In this document: positions 35,226-47,792 of the stretch, one piece after another
Layout of the letters: every line of letters starts with the position of its first letter
Numbering within the stretch: the first letter of the stretch is position 1
Translations under genes and position numbers: made by a program
The notes under the pieces: model-generated
What the model saw: the letters and a program-made list of their open reading frames with translations, nothing else
The model's database searches: none
Told to the model about the DNA's origin: nothing
Assembly: GCF_026410085.1 (NCBI RefSeq)
Contig: NZ_CP112866.1
Span: forward strand, 1,984,001 to 2,048,000
Source of the DNA: Pseudomonas quebecensis
Lineage (GTDB): Bacteria > Pseudomonadota > Gammaproteobacteria > Pseudomonadales > Pseudomonadaceae
Length of the DNA: 64,000 nt
Direction of reading: 5' to 3'

Positions 35226-35254
35226 AAAAACGCCCGGCATAACCGGGCGTTTTG
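35226..35254 (-). terminator. bidirectional terminator after infA
   Basis: The stem CGCCCGG / CCGGGCG has a five-base loop and is flanked by A and T runs (AAAAA on the left, TTTTG on the right), so it can act on both strands. It is placed 12 bases beyond the infA stop. Confidence 0.85.
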
Positions 35255-35265
35255 TATTGACTTGC

Positions 35266-35484
35266 TTAGCGAGCGCGGTAAGTGATGCGCCCTTTGCTCA
35301 AGTCATAGGGCGTCAGCTCGACGCGCACTTTGTCACCGGTAAGAATACGAATGTAGTTCTTGCGCATCTTGCCGGAGATATGCGCGGTTACGACGTGCCC
35401 ATTTTCCAACTCCACACGAAACATGGTGTTGGGCAGGGTGTCGACGACAGTGCCTTCCATTTCGAAGCTGTCTTCTTTCGACAT
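35266..35484 (-). CDS. infA: translation initiation factor IF-1 (InfA)
   Basis: This 72-residue OB-fold protein binds the ribosomal A site during initiation. The family sequence is nearly invariant: [19 protein letters not shown] at the start and [19 protein letters not shown] in the middle. The ATG at 35484 gives the exact family length. It lies between bpt and clpA, a conserved neighbourhood. Confidence 0.97.
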
Positions 35485-35584
35485 GCAGTAAAGCCCTCGG
35501 TATCCAGTGAATGGCCCGGTGCAACTGCGCCAGGCAAAAGCGGCGTGCATTGTGCCCGAAAAAGGGTGTTTAAGCCAAGGGGTT

Positions 35585-36292
35585 CTAGTTAAGCGTGACC
35601 CATCTTTGATTAATCAGCAGCTCAATGGGCCGATATTGGGTCTTGTAATTCATTTTTTTGCAGTTTTTGATCCAGTAGCCGAGGTACACCGCCTCCAGTT
35701 CCAGGCGCAGCGCTTCGCCGATTTGCCAGAGAATGGCAAAACGCCCCAGGCTGCGGCGCTCCTCGCCGGGTTCGTAGAACGTGTACACCGCCGACAGGCC
35801 GTTAGGCAGCAGATCGGTGACCGCCACGGCCAGCAACCGACCACCCGCGCGAAACTCATAGAATCGCGAGAAGGGCAGGTCGCGTACCAGGAACGTGGAA
35901 AACTGGTCGCGACTGGGTGGGAACATATCGCCGTCGGCGTGGCGTTGCTCGATATAGCGTTGGTAGAGGTCGAAATACTCTTCAGTGAACCTCGGCCTGG
36001 CCGACGTTACTGTCAGGTCGGCATTACGCTTGAGGATGCGTTTCTGGTTGCGGTCCGGCAGGAATTGCCCCACGGGGATCCGGGCCGGAACGCAGGCGTT
36101 GCAATTCTGGCAATGGGGCCTGTACAGGTGGTCGCCGCTGCGACGAAAGCCCATTTCCGAAAGATCGGCGTACACATGCACGTCCATGGGCTGGCTGGGG
36201 TCGAGGAACAGCGTGGTGGCCTGCTCGTCGGGCAGATAGCTGCAAGAGTGAGCTTGAGTGGCATAAAACTTCAAGCGCGCCAGCTCGGTCAT
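35585..36292 (-). CDS. bpt: aspartate/glutamate leucyltransferase (Bpt)
   Basis: This 235-residue enzyme of the bacterial N-degron pathway adds Leu from Leu-tRNA to proteins starting with Asp or Glu. The N-terminal Cys-rich block [15 protein letters not shown] and the C-terminal [19 protein letters not shown] match the family. The start [17 protein letters not shown] at 36292 was preferred to an in-frame TTG two codons upstream. It is followed by infA and preceded by aat, and acts with ClpS/ClpA encoded next door. Confidence 0.95.
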
Positions 36293-36348
36293 GATCAACC
36301 CTCGGGATAAGCTTTGAAATAAGTGTAAGCCAGGTCAGCGCAAGTCGC

Positions 36349-37029
36349 CTAAGAAAGCCAGGGTCCGGCGTTGGGCTGGTCCAGGTGGTCGCGCAGAAAG
36401 CCCGCAAACTCGCTGCGGGAAATGCCGCGTGCACCCAGGCTGTGCAGATGGTCGTTGGGCATCTGGCAGTCGATCAACACAAAGCCCCAGGCCTGCAGTT
36501 GCCGTGTGAGGGTCGCAAACCCGAATTTGGAGGCGTTGTCGGCGCGGCTGAACATCGATTCGCCAAAGAACAGTTGGCCCATGGCCAGGCCGTACAGGCC
36601 GCCTACCAGCGTGCCGTTGTCCCACACCTCCACTGAATGGGCATGGCCGCGCCTGTGCAGTTCCAGGTAGGCGGCCTGGATGCCTTCGGTGATCCAGGTA
36701 CCATCGGCGTAGGCGCGTGGTGCGGCGCAGGCCTGGATGACGGCGGCAAAATCCTGATCCAAGGTCACGGTGTAACGCTGCTGGCGCAACAGTTTGGCCA
36801 GGCTGCGGGACACGTGCAGTTCGTCGGGGAAAATCACGGTACGAGGGTCCGGCGACCACCACAGGATCGGCTGGCCCTCCGAAAACCAGGGGAAGCAGCC
36901 GTGGCGATAGGCCTGGATCAGGCGCTCGGCCGATAAGTCGCCGCCGGCGGCTAGCAGGCCGTTAGGTTCGCGCATGGCCTTGGCCAGCGGGGGGAAAGTC
37001 AGCGAGTCGCGTTGTAACCAGGTCAGCAT
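36349..37029 (-). CDS. aat: leucyl/phenylalanyl-tRNA--protein transferase (Aat)
   Basis: This 226-residue enzyme adds Leu or Phe to proteins with N-terminal Arg or Lys, making N-degrons read by ClpS. Blocks [20 protein letters not shown] and [19 protein letters not shown] are family signatures. The start [14 protein letters not shown] at 37029 was chosen over a longer ORF whose extra residues do not match. It lies 56 bases before bpt on the minus strand. Confidence 0.96.
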   Translation of the reverse strand: MLTWLQRDSLTFPPLAKAMREPNGLLAAGGDLSAERLIQAYRHGCFPWFSEGQPILWWSPDPRTVIFPDELHVSRSLAKLLRQQRYTVTLDQDFAAVIQACAAPRAYADGTWITEGIQAAYLELHRRGHAHSVEVWDNGTLVGGLYGLAMGQLFFGESMFSRADNASKFGFATLTRQLQAWGFVLIDCQMPNDHLHSLGARGISRSEFAGFLRDHLDQPNAGPWLS

Positions 37030-37527
37030 GGGTATCCAGGCTAGCGAAAGGGGAGGGGAGTGGCAGGCTTGGCACCTGCCGCGCGAGTGCTGATTATTGT
37101 CGAAGCGGCGCCCTGGGGCCAGCCCGAATCGGCCGTTGGCGTGGATTAGCGTGAGCGGGTGTTTCTGCAACTCTGGGCCGAGGGTGCGGTCGTAAGCGGG
37201 GCGGTGACATGCAGGCCATTTGCCAAGCTGCTTTGGATTGTCGGAAACAGCGCATAAGCCTTTGTCAGCAAAGGCAATGCATGCTCAAATTGAACCCGTC
37301 GCAACAGCGTAATCGGCCAGGCCGTCGAGTTGCAGGCAATGGCGTGGCATCGTGGTCACAAACCCGTACAATGCGGCCAGTGTGGCGTTATCGTCGTTTC
37401 GCACGGCAAGCACCCGTGCTGAAAGTAATTTTCACCCCGTTGGTTCATTTTTCAGCTGCCCGGATCCGGCAGTATTTTGCAGTCATTCAACAGATGGACG
37501 CGCTAAAAGCGCAGGAAAAGACCCGTT
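37030..37527. other. divergent region between aat and ftsK without a gene
   Basis: These 498 bases separate two divergent genes. No convincing ORF, RNA or repeat is seen. From memory, trxB lies between aat and ftsK in P. aeruginosa; it is not here. Confidence 0.5.
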
Positions 37528-39933
37528 TTGAAGAAATCCACCGCGACACCTAAAACAGTCGTGCCGGCCTGGCGTCAGCACCTGCATTATCGTCTCAAGG
37601 AAGGTGCGCTGATCGCGATCGGCGCATTGTGCCTGTTCCTGATGATGGCCTTGCTCACCTATGGCAAGGACGATCCGGGCTGGAGCCATAACAGCAAGAT
37701 CGACGACGTACAGAACTTCGGTGGCCCCGTCGGCTCCTACAGCGCCGATATCCTGTTCATGGTGTTGGGTTACTTCGCCTATATCTTCCCGTTGCTGCTG
37801 GCGATCAAGACCTGGCAGATCTTCCGCCAGCGCCACGAGCCGTGGCAGTGGAGCGGCTGGCTGTTTTCCTGGCGGCTGATCGGCCTGGTGTTCCTGGTGC
37901 TGTCCGGCGCCGCGCTGGCCCATATCCATTTTCATGCACCCACCGGTCTGCCGGCGGGCGCGGGCGGTGCCCTGGGTGAAAGCCTGGGCGATCTGGCGCG
38001 CAGGACCCTGAATATCCAGGGCAGCACCTTGATGTTTATCGCGCTGTTCCTGTTCGGCCTCACCGTGTTCACCGACCTGTCGTGGTTCAAAGTGATGGAC
38101 GTGACCGGCAAGATCACCCTTGACCTGCTTGAATTGTTCCAAGGCGCCGCCAATCGCTGGTGGGCGGCCCGGGTCGAGCGCAAACGCATGGTGGCCCAGC
38201 TGCGCGAGGTGGATACCCGCGTCAACGAAGTGGTGGCGCCGAGCACGCCGGATCGTCGCGAGCAGGCCAAGGTCAAGGAGCGCCTGATCGAGCGCGAGCA
38301 GGCCCTGAGCAAGCACATGTCGGACCGCGAGAAGCAGGTACCGCCGGTCATCGCCCCCGCGCCGCCCAAGGCCCCGGAGCCGAGCCATCGCGTGCAGAAA
38401 GAGAAACAGGCCCCGTTGTTTATCGACAGCGCGGTCGAAGGCACCTTGCCACCTATCTCGATTCTCGACGCGGCTGAAAAGAAACAACTCAACTATTCCC
38501 CCGAGTCCCTGGCGGCCGTCGGCCATCTGCTGGAGATCAAACTCAAGGAATTCGGCGTCGAAGTGTCGGTGGATTCCATTCACCCAGGCCCCGTGATCAC
38601 CCGTTACGAAATCCAGCCTGCGGCTGGCGTCAAGGTCAGCCGTATCTCCAACCTGGCCAAAGACCTGGCGCGCTCCCTGGCCGTGACCAGCGTGCGCGTG
38701 GTGGAAGTGATTCCCGGCAAGACCACCGTAGGTATCGAGATTCCCAACGAAGACCGCCAGATCGTGCGCTTTTCCGAGGTGCTGTCGACGCCGGAGTACG
38801 ACAACTTCAAGTCGCCGGTCACCCTGGCCCTGGGGCACGATATCGGCGGCAAACCGGTCATCACCGATTTGGCGAAAATGCCGCACTTGCTGGTGGCCGG
38901 TACCACCGGTTCCGGTAAGTCGGTGGGCGTGAACGCGATGATCCTGTCGATTCTGTTCAAGTCCGGCCCGGAAGACGCCAAACTGATCATGATCGACCCC
39001 AAGATGCTTGAGCTGTCGATCTATGAAGGCATCCCGCATTTGCTCTGCCCGGTGGTCACCGACATGAAGGACGCCGCCAACGCGCTGCGCTGGAGCGTGG
39101 CCGAGATGGAGCGACGCTACAAGCTGATGGCGAAGATGGGCGTGCGTAACCTGTCGGGCTTCAACGCCAAGGTCAAGGAAGCCCAGGACGCCGGCACGCC
39201 GCTGACCGACCCGCTGTACAAACGCGAAAGCATTCACGACGAAGCGCCGCTGCTGACCAAGCTGCCGACTATCGTCGTGGTAGTGGACGAATTCGCCGAC
39301 ATGATGATGATCGTCGGCAAGAAGGTCGAAGAACTGATCGCACGTATCGCCCAGAAGGCTCGTGCCGCCGGTATCCACTTGATCCTTGCGACACAACGTC
39401 CATCGGTGGATGTCATCACCGGTCTGATCAAGGCCAACATCCCGACGCGCATGGCGTTCCAGGTGTCGAGCAAGATCGACTCGCGGACCATCATCGACCA
39501 GGGCGGCGCCGAACAGCTGCTCGGCCACGGTGACATGCTGTACATGCCGCCGGGCACCAGCCTGCCAATTCGCGTTCACGGCGCGTTCGTGTCCGATGAC
39601 GAAGTTCACCGCGTAGTTGAAGCTTGGAAGCTGCGCGGCGCGCCGGAATACAACGACGACATCCTCGCGGGCGTTGAAGAGGCCGGCAGCGGCTTCGACG
39701 GCGGCAGCAGCGGTGGCGACGATGACGCCGAGACCGACGCGCTGTACGACGAAGCCGTGGCATTCGTGCTGGAAAGTCGCCGTGCCTCGATTTCCGCCGT
39801 GCAGCGCAAGTTGAAGATCGGCTACAACCGCGCCGCCCGTATGATCGAAGCCATGGAAAACGCCGGTGTCGTCACCGCAATGAACACCAACGGCTCGCGC
39901 GAAGTCATTGCCCCCGGGCAGATGCGCGACTGA
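37528..39933 (+). CDS. ftsK: DNA translocase FtsK
   Basis: This 801-residue septal DNA pump couples chromosome segregation to division. The N-terminal part has about four membrane helices (25-180), a short Pro-rich linker (about 265-285), a RecA-like motor with Walker [15 protein letters not shown] near residue 460, and a C-terminal winged-helix gamma domain (about 740-801) that reads KOPS DNA sequences. The first codon is TTG ([17 protein letters not shown]) with AGGA upstream. Compared with E. coli the linker is very short, as in other pseudomonads. Confidence 0.95.
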   Translation: MKKSTATPKTVVPAWRQHLHYRLKEGALIAIGALCLFLMMALLTYGKDDPGWSHNSKIDDVQNFGGPVGSYSADILFMVLGYFAYIFPLLLAIKTWQIFRQRHEPWQWSGWLFSWRLIGLVFLVLSGAALAHIHFHAPTGLPAGAGGALGESLGDLARRTLNIQGSTLMFIALFLFGLTVFTDLSWFKVMDVTGKITLDLLELFQGAANRWWAARVERKRMVAQLREVDTRVNEVVAPSTPDRREQAKVKERLIEREQALSKHMSDREKQVPPVIAPAPPKAPEPSHRVQKEKQAPLFIDSAVEGTLPPISILDAAEKKQLNYSPESLAAVGHLLEIKLKEFGVEVSVDSIHPGPVITRYEIQPAAGVKVSRISNLAKDLARSLAVTSVRVVEVIPGKTTVGIEIPNEDRQIVRFSEVLSTPEYDNFKSPVTLALGHDIGGKPVITDLAKMPHLLVAGTTGSGKSVGVNAMILSILFKSGPEDAKLIMIDPKMLELSIYEGIPHLLCPVVTDMKDAANALRWSVAEMERRYKLMAKMGVRNLSGFNAKVKEAQDAGTPLTDPLYKRESIHDEAPLLTKLPTIVVVVDEFADMMMIVGKKVEELIARIAQKARAAGIHLILATQRPSVDVITGLIKANIPTRMAFQVSSKIDSRTIIDQGGAEQLLGHGDMLYMPPGTSLPIRVHGAFVSDDEVHRVVEAWKLRGAPEYNDDILAGVEEAGSGFDGGSSGGDDDAETDALYDEAVAFVLESRRASISAVQRKLKIGYNRAARMIEAMENAGVVTAMNTNGSREVIAPGQMRD

Positions 39934-39987
39934 CTACGTGCCGCATGGCAGCATGCGGCATGCCCTAACGACTCAATGAGGACTCCC

Positions 39988-40611
39988 ATGCGCTTTATTC
40001 GCATGCTGTTGTTGCCGGCCCTGGCCCTGACTGCTGTTTCGGCGCATGCCGACCCGGCTTCCGTCACCAGTTTGAAGAATCTGTTGGACAAATCCCAGAC
40101 CCTTACCGCGCGCTTCTCCCAGTTGACCCTGGATGCCGGCGGCACCCAGTTGCAGCAGACCGAAGGTGAAATGGCCGTGCAGCGCCCAGGCCTGTTCTAT
40201 TGGCACACCGAAGGCAAGTCCGAGCAGACCATTGTGTCCGACGGCCAGAAGGTCACGCTGTGGGACCCGGACCTGGAGCAGGCAACCATCAAGAAGCTCG
40301 ACCCGCGCCTGAACCAGACGCCGGCGCTGCTGCTGTCGGGCGATGTGTCGAAAATCAACGACAGCTTCGACATCACCTCCAAGCAAACCAGCAACGTGAT
40401 CGAGTTCACCCTTAAGCCAAAATCCAAGGACACGCTGTTTGACAGCCTGAACCTGTCGTTCGGCAACGGCGTGATCAACAACATGCGCCTGATCGACAGC
40501 GTCGGCCAGCGCACCGATATCCTGTTCTCCGGCGTCAAGGCTAACCAGCCAGTGGATGCATCCAAGTTCAAGTTCGTCATCCCCAAGGGTGCCGACGTGA
40601 TCCAGGAATAA
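39988..40611 (+). CDS. lolA: outer-membrane lipoprotein carrier protein LolA
   Basis: This 207-residue periplasmic chaperone carries lipoproteins from LolCDE to LolB. It has a signal peptide cleaved after HAHA-type ending SAHA (about residue 21), then a beta-rich body with [12 protein letters not shown] and [10 protein letters not shown], family hallmarks. The ATG at 39988 was chosen over one at 39976 because GAGG is spaced correctly for it. A hairpin lies at 39939-39960 between ftsK and lolA. Confidence 0.94.
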   Translation: MRFIRMLLLPALALTAVSAHADPASVTSLKNLLDKSQTLTARFSQLTLDAGGTQLQQTEGEMAVQRPGLFYWHTEGKSEQTIVSDGQKVTLWDPDLEQATIKKLDPRLNQTPALLLSGDVSKINDSFDITSKQTSNVIEFTLKPKSKDTLFDSLNLSFGNGVINNMRLIDSVGQRTDILFSGVKANQPVDASKFKFVIPKGADVIQE

Positions 40612-40638
40612 ACTGCCCAGAGGTTTCAAACGCTGCCC

Positions 40639-41960
40639 ATGGACCTGTTTCGAAGTGACCCGATTGCCCAGCCCTTGGCCGCGCGCCTGCGCTCGACCAA
40701 CCTGGATGAGTACGTCGGTCAGGAACACCTGCTCGCGCGCGGCAAGCCCCTGCGCGAGGCGCTGGAACAGGGTGCGTTGCACTCGATGATTTTCTGGGGG
40801 CCGCCGGGGGTGGGTAAAACCACCCTGGCGCGTCTGCTGGCGAAAGTCTCGGACGCGCACTTCGAAACGGTCTCGGCGGTGCTGGCTGGGGTCAAGGAGA
40901 TCCGCCAGGCCGTCGAAGTCGCCAAGCAGCAGGCCGGCCAATACGGCAAGCGCACCATTCTGTTCGTCGACGAAGTGCACCGCTTCAACAAATCGCAGCA
41001 AGATGCGTTTTTGCCGTATGTCGAAGACGGCACCCTGATTTTTATCGGCGCCACCACCGAAAACCCCTCGTTTGAACTCAACAACGCCTTGCTGTCGCGG
41101 GCGCGGGTCTATGTGCTCAAAAGCCTGGACGAGGCGGCCATGCAGAAGCTGCTGCACCGGGCCTTGAGCGAAGACAAAGGCCTGGGCAAGCGCCAACTGA
41201 GCGTCAGCGACGAAGGCTTCAAAATCCTGCTCAGCGCCGCCGACGGCGATGGCCGACGTTTTCTCAACCTGTTGGAAAACGCGTCGGACCTGGCCGAAGA
41301 CGGTAGCGAGATCGGCGTCGACCTCCTGCAAAGCCTGCTCGGCGATACCCGTCGCCGTTTCGACAAGGGCGGCGAAGCGTTCTACGACCAGATTTCAGCG
41401 CTGCACAAATCCGTGCGCGGCTCCAACCCGGACGGCGCGTTGTACTGGTTCGCGCGCATGATCGACGGGGGCTGCGACCCCCTGTACCTGGCGCGTCGCG
41501 TGGTACGCATGGCCAGCGAAGACATCGGCAACGCCGACCCGCGAGCCTTGAGCCTGTGTCTGGCGGCGTGGGATGTGCAGGAGCGCCTCGGCAGCCCGGA
41601 AGGCGAGTTGGCCGTGGCCCAGGCCATCACCTATCTGGCCTGCGCACCCAAAAGCAACGCGGTGTACATGGGCTTCAAGTCCGCCCTGCGTGCGGCCGCC
41701 GAGTACGGTTCCCTGGAAGTGCCGCTGCACCTGCGCAATGCGCCGACCAAGTTGATGAAGCAACTGGGCTACGGTGACGAATACCGCTACGCCCACGATG
41801 AACCGGACGCCTACGCGGCCGGCGAAGACTACTTTCCCGATGCTCTGGAGCCCCAGCCGTTCTACCAGCCGGTGCCTCGCGGCCTGGAGTTGAAGATCGG
41901 CGAAAAGCTCAACCATCTCGCGCAACTCGATCGCCTCAGCCCCAAACAGCGGAGAAAGTA

Positions 41961-41961
<1 letters not shown>
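40639..41961 (+). CDS. rarA: replication-associated recombination protein RarA (MgsA)
   Basis: This 440-residue AAA+ ATPase acts at stalled replication forks. Walker A is [14 protein letters not shown] (about 54-67), Walker [11 protein letters not shown], and the C-terminal part has [14 protein letters not shown], a MgsA/RarA signature. Length is normal. Its stop overlaps the crcB GTG by one base. Confidence 0.95.
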
Positions 41962-43632
<1,671 letters not shown>

Positions 43633-45027
43633 ATGGAATTTCTGCCGCTGTTTCACAACCTGCGCGGTAGCCGGGTGCTGGTGGTCGGTGGTGGGGAAAT
43701 TGCCTTGCGCAAATCCCGGCTGCTGGCCGATGCCGGCGCCGTGCTGCGGGTGGTTGCTCCCCAGATCGAAGACCAGTTGCGCGTGCTGGTGCAGGGCAGT
43801 GGCGGGGAGCTGGTTTTGCGCGGTTATCAGGAGGCCGACCTGGATGGTTGCACCCTGATTATCGCCGCGACGGACGATGAACCGCTGAATGCGCAAGTGT
43901 CCAGCGACGCCAAGCGTCGGTGCGTGCCGGTCAATGTGGTGGATGCACCGGCCTTGTGCAGTGTGATCTTCCCGGCAATTGTCGACCGTTCGCCTCTGGT
44001 GATCGCGGTGTCCAGTGGCGGCGACGCGCCGGTGTTGGCGCGACTCATCCGGGCCAAACTGGAAACCTGGATTCCGTCCACCTATGGCCAGTTGGCCGGG
44101 TTGGCCGCGCGCTTCAGGGCCCAGGTCAAAGGCCTGTACCCGGATGTGCAGCAGCGTCGTGCGTTCTGGGAAGAAGTTTTCCAGGGCCCGATTGCCGACC
44201 GTCAACTGGCCGGGCAGGGCGACGAGGCAGAGCGCCTGTTGGTCGAGAAGGTCAACGGTGCGCCGCCCCATGCGCCGGGTGAGGTCTACCTGGTGGGTGC
44301 CGGTCCGGGTGATCCCGACCTGCTGACGTTTCGCGCCTTGCGCCTGATGCAGCAGGCCGACGTGGTGCTCTACGACCGCCTGGTCGCCCCGGCGATCCTG
44401 GAGTTGTGCCGTCGTGACGCCGAGCGCGTTTATGTCGGCAAGCGGCGCGCCGAGCATGCGGTGCCGCAGGACCAGATCAACCAGCAACTGGTGGACCTGG
44501 CCAGGCAAGGCAAGCGCGTGTTGCGTCTTAAAGGGGGCGATCCGTTCATCTTTGGCCGTGGCGGCGAGGAAATCGAGGAACTGGCCGCCCATGGCATCCC
44601 GTTCCAAGTAGTGCCGGGCATCACTGCGGCCAGCGGCTGCGCGGCCTATGCCGGTATTCCGTTGACCCACCGCGACTACGCGCAATCCGTGCGTTTTATC
44701 ACCGGACACTTGAAGAACGGCACCTCTGACCTGCCCTGGCAGGACCTGGTAGGGCCTTCGCAAACGCTGGTGTTCTATATGGGCTTAATTGGCTTGCCGA
44801 TCATTTGCGAACAGCTGATCCGGCATGGTCGTGCGCCGGACACGCCGGCGGCGTTGATCCAGCAGGGCACCACGTCCAACCAGCGCGTGTTCACCGGCAC
44901 CCTGGCGGACTTGCCGCGCATGGTGGCGGAGCATGAAGTACATGCGCCGACACTGGTAATCGTGGGTGAGGTGGTGCTGCTGCGTGAGAAACTGAAGTGG
45001 TTTGAAGGCGCCCAGTCTCAGGTCTGA
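43633..45027 (+). CDS. cysG: siroheme synthase CysG
   Basis: This 464-residue trifunctional enzyme methylates uroporphyrinogen III, oxidises precorrin-2 and inserts iron to make siroheme for sulfite and nitrite reductases. The N-terminal NAD-binding Rossmann motif is [15 protein letters not shown]; the C-terminal SUMT domain starts near residue 218 with [15 protein letters not shown] and includes [16 protein letters not shown]. The start abuts the serS stop. Terminates near a REP. Confidence 0.96.
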   Translation: MEFLPLFHNLRGSRVLVVGGGEIALRKSRLLADAGAVLRVVAPQIEDQLRVLVQGSGGELVLRGYQEADLDGCTLIIAATDDEPLNAQVSSDAKRRCVPVNVVDAPALCSVIFPAIVDRSPLVIAVSSGGDAPVLARLIRAKLETWIPSTYGQLAGLAARFRAQVKGLYPDVQQRRAFWEEVFQGPIADRQLAGQGDEAERLLVEKVNGAPPHAPGEVYLVGAGPGDPDLLTFRALRLMQQADVVLYDRLVAPAILELCRRDAERVYVGKRRAEHAVPQDQINQQLVDLARQGKRVLRLKGGDPFIFGRGGEEIEELAAHGIPFQVVPGITAASGCAAYAGIPLTHRDYAQSVRFITGHLKNGTSDLPWQDLVGPSQTLVFYMGLIGLPIICEQLIRHGRAPDTPAALIQQGTTSNQRVFTGTLADLPRMVAEHEVHAPTLVIVGEVVLLREKLKWFEGAQSQV

Positions 45028-45043
45028 GCCTGAAGCGCCATCA

Positions 45044-45071
45044 CCCTGTGGAAGGGGGCTTGCCCCCGACG
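45044..45071. repeat. REP element after cysG
   Basis: CTGTGGAAGGGGGCTTGCCCCCGAC is a single REP copy like those forming the REPINs in this window, in the plus orientation. It lies between the cysG stop and the convergent glutathionyl-hydroquinone reductase-like gene. Confidence 0.7.
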
Positions 45072-45099
45072 CGGCCTGGCAGTCAGCCAGGATGTTGGA

Positions 45100-46095
45100 T
45101 CAGCTCCACACCCCTTTTCCGCTCAACCGCTGCCGATGGTGCACGGTATCGAACGCCTGCAATGGCCCCTTCGGCACAATCCCGGTGGGGTTGATGGTGC
45201 GGTGGCTGGCGTAGTAGTGCCCTTTGATGTGTTCGAAGTCCACCGTCTCGGCCACGCCAGGCCACTGATACATTTCCCTCAGCCAATTCGACAGGTTCGC
45301 ATAATCGGCAATTCGCCGCAGATTGCATTTGAAGTGGCTGTAATACACCGCATCAAACCGAATCAGCGTGGTGAACAGCCGCACATCGGCTTCGGTGAGG
45401 TATTCCCCGGCCAGGTAGCGATGCTCGCCCAGGTGCTGTTCCAGATGGTCCAGCTCGGCGAATACATCATTGAACGCGCTTTCGTAGGCCTGCTGGGAGG
45501 TGGCAAAGCCGGCACGGTACACGCCGTTGTTGACGGCCGGGTAGATGCGCGCGTTGAGTGCGTCGATGGTGGCGCGCAACGGTTCGGGGTAGAAGTCCAG
45601 GGTGTTGCCGGTCAGCCCATTGAACGCGCTGTTAAACATGCGGATGATTTCCGCCGATTCGTTGCTGACAATGCGCTTGAGCTGGTTGTCCCACAGCACC
45701 GGTACGGTGACCCGCCCGGTGTAGTCGGACGTGTCGGCGGTGTAGCGTTGGTGCATGTAGGCAAAGTCGTCGAGTCGATCGCCGGTGGAGCCTTTGGCCT
45801 TATCGAAGGTCCAGCCGTTTTCCAGCATCAGCCAGCTGACCACCGACACATCGATCAGGTTTTCCAGGCCCTTGAGCTTGCGCAGGATCAACGTGCGATG
45901 TGCCCACGGGCAGGCGAGGGAGACATAGAGGTGATAGCGACCGGCTTCGGCCTTGAAGCCGCCTTCGCCACTCGGGCCGGGCTGGCCGTCGGCGGTGACC
46001 CAGTGGCGGCGTTGCGCCTGCTCGCGCTGGAAAGCGCCATCCGCGCTACTTTCGTACCACTGGTCTTTCCAGTGTCCTTCGATCAGCAAACCCAT
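45100..46095 (-). CDS. glutathionyl-hydroquinone reductase-like (GST family)
   Basis: This 331-residue protein has the xi-class GST layout: YHLYVSLACPWAHRTLI carries the redox-active Cys, followed by VPVLWDNQLKRIVSNESAEI in the GSH site and a long helical C-terminal domain. The family reduces glutathionyl-hydroquinones in the cytoplasm. The first ATG gives the family length; the sequence MGLLIEGHWKDQWYE is typical. Confidence in the exact reaction is moderate. Confidence 0.87.
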   Translation of the reverse strand: MGLLIEGHWKDQWYESSADGAFQREQAQRRHWVTADGQPGPSGEGGFKAEAGRYHLYVSLACPWAHRTLILRKLKGLENLIDVSVVSWLMLENGWTFDKAKGSTGDRLDDFAYMHQRYTADTSDYTGRVTVPVLWDNQLKRIVSNESAEIIRMFNSAFNGLTGNTLDFYPEPLRATIDALNARIYPAVNNGVYRAGFATSQQAYESAFNDVFAELDHLEQHLGEHRYLAGEYLTEADVRLFTTLIRFDAVYYSHFKCNLRRIADYANLSNWLREMYQWPGVAETVDFEHIKGHYYASHRTINPTGIVPKGPLQAFDTVHHRQRLSGKGVWS

Positions 46096-46183
46096 GACTG
46101 GCTCCTCGACTAATAAGCGTTGGAGGCCAGTCTAAAGCTCAGGGTTCGATTTAAAAGCGCAAAGACTGCGGGTCAATTATCGA

Positions 46184-47185
46184 TTAAATCGATCTGTCCC
46201 GCGCTTGCCAGTACTCCTCGGCCATCGCAAATGCCTGCTCACGGGGTTGCCCAAGGCCGCGTAACGCCAGGGCCATGGTGGCGATCAGCGCCAGTTGCGG
46301 GTAGCTGTCCTCGACATCGCCACGCCATACCGCTTTGAGGTGTTCAGGCTCCAGGGTCGCCGGTTTGACATGGCGCTGGGTGGAAAGGGCCGGCCACTCT
46401 TCGTCCCAGCTCTGGCCGCCGGTGGTGCCGTAGAGATGGCTGAGGGTGTCGGGGTTGATCTCGATCTCGCCGCCATCCCCCTTGACCACGATCACCGTGT
46501 CGCCGAGCAGGCCGCTGGCATCGCGATGCACGCCCTGATAGCCGGGGTGGAAAATACTTTGCAGGCCGCATCGTGCGTTCAACGGGTTGAGCAGGCGCGC
46601 CAGGGAATGGATCGGCGAGCGCAGGCCCAGGGTGTTGCGCAGGTCGATCATGCGCTGCAACTGCGGCGCCCAATCCCCTAGCGGGATAAACGCCAGGTTG
46701 CCTTGGGCAAACGCGGCCTCGACCTGCTGCCAGTCGCGGCACAATGGAATCTGCAAACCTTGCAGCAATTGCTCGGTGTACAGCCGCCCGGCGGTGTGCG
46801 CGCCGCCACCGTGCATCAGGATACGCACGCCGTTTTGCGCCAGGCACTTGGCCGCCAGCAGAAACCACGGCAGATGGCGCTTTTTACCGGCATAGCTGGG
46901 CCAGTCGATGTCCACGTTCAGCGCCGGAGCGTTCAGGCGCTCGCGCACCGCTTCGGTAAAACCGGCGAGTTCTTCCGGGCTTTCTTCCTTGTGCCGCAGC
47001 AGCATCAGGAAGGCGCCGAGCTGGGTGTCCTCGACTTTTTCGTCGAGCAGCATGCCCATGGCTTCGCGGGCTTCCTCACGGGTGAGGTTGCGCGCACCGC
47101 GCTTGCCTTTGCCCAGGATGCGCACGAACGGCGCAAACGGATGCTCGTCAGGGGTTTGCAGGGTCAGTGGGGCAAAGTCGGTCAT
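46184..47185 (-). CDS. ybiB: YbiB-like (TrpD2) family protein
   Basis: This 333-residue protein resembles anthranilate phosphoribosyltransferase but belongs to the TrpD2/YbiB family. The phosphate-binding GARNLTREEAREAMGMLL and VRILMHGGGAHTAGRLYTEQ are visible. In E. coli YbiB binds nucleic acid and lacks TrpD activity. The ATG at 47185 overlaps the tusE stop by four bases, so it is the last gene of the tus operon. Role is uncertain. Confidence 0.85.
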   Translation of the reverse strand: MTDFAPLTLQTPDEHPFAPFVRILGKGKRGARNLTREEAREAMGMLLDEKVEDTQLGAFLMLLRHKEESPEELAGFTEAVRERLNAPALNVDIDWPSYAGKKRHLPWFLLAAKCLAQNGVRILMHGGGAHTAGRLYTEQLLQGLQIPLCRDWQQVEAAFAQGNLAFIPLGDWAPQLQRMIDLRNTLGLRSPIHSLARLLNPLNARCGLQSIFHPGYQGVHRDASGLLGDTVIVVKGDGGEIEINPDTLSHLYGTTGGQSWDEEWPALSTQRHVKPATLEPEHLKAVWRGDVEDSYPQLALIATMALALRGLGQPREQAFAMAEEYWQARDRSI

Positions 47186-47517
47186 AAGCAATTCGTCGGC
47201 CGGGGCAGGCCCGCCAGTTTGGCGGCGAGTTTGGCGGGAGTGCCGTTGAACAGTTTGTTGAGGTGCAGGCTGTTGCCCTTTTCCGGGCCCAGCTTCAAGG
47301 CGGTGTACTTGATCAGCGGGCGCGTGGCCGGGGACAGTTGGAATTCGGCGTAGAACTGGCGCAGCAGATCGAGGATCTGCCAGTGGTCCGGGGTCAGCTC
47401 CAAGGCTTCGGCGGCGGCCAGGGCGTGGGCGACTTCGACGGACCAGTCATCCAGGTCGACCAGATAGCCGTCCTTGTCCAGTTCCAGGCTGCGCGTACCG
47501 ACGATGAGCGTATTCAT
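47182..47517 (-). CDS. tusE: TusE sulfur-relay protein (DsrC family)
   Basis: This 111-residue protein receives persulfide sulfur from TusBCD and gives it to MnmA. The sulfur-carrying Cys110 is the penultimate residue (RPTNCL). The start at 47517 (MNTLIVGTRSLELDKDGYL) overlaps the tusB stop by four bases. A 24-codon upstream extension of the frame was rejected as it runs through tusB. Confidence 0.93.
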   Translation of the reverse strand: MNTLIVGTRSLELDKDGYLVDLDDWSVEVAHALAAAEALELTPDHWQILDLLRQFYAEFQLSPATRPLIKYTALKLGPEKGNSLHLNKLFNGTPAKLAAKLAGLPRPTNCL

Positions 47518-47792
47518 AGCCAGGTGTTGACCTTGTCGTAGTCGATCGACAATTGCACGAATCCCGGATAATCCACGCTGCCGGCCCATTCAGGCAGCGG
47601 CAGGTTGCGTGCCTGGCGGTCTTCGGCCAGCACGAAGACCTTCACGCCTTTGGCCTGCAGCGCCGCGTTGTGCAGGCCGTAGGTGCCGTCACCACACAGC
47701 AGGATTGCATCATGAGCGCCGCAGACCCGCAGGCAACTGGCGAGGCGGCTGTCGGTAAAGGGCGAGTGGGAAACCACATGGAGAGTCGACAT
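47514..47792 (-). CDS. tusB: TusB sulfur-relay protein (DsrH family)
   Basis: This 92-residue protein is the DsrH-like subunit of the TusBCD complex. LHVVSHSPFTDSRLASCLRV and the C-terminal VQLSIDYDKVNTW match the family. It overlaps tusC by one base and tusE by four bases, so all four genes are translationally coupled. Confidence 0.91.
   Translation of the reverse strand: MSTLHVVSHSPFTDSRLASCLRVCGAHDAILLCGDGTYGLHNAALQAKGVKVFVLAEDRQARNLPLPEWAGSVDYPGFVQLSIDYDKVNTWL

Noticed and set aside
39939..39960. Hairpin between ftsK and lolA as a terminator
   Set aside because: The stem is good but no T run follows on either strand, so termination is not supported.
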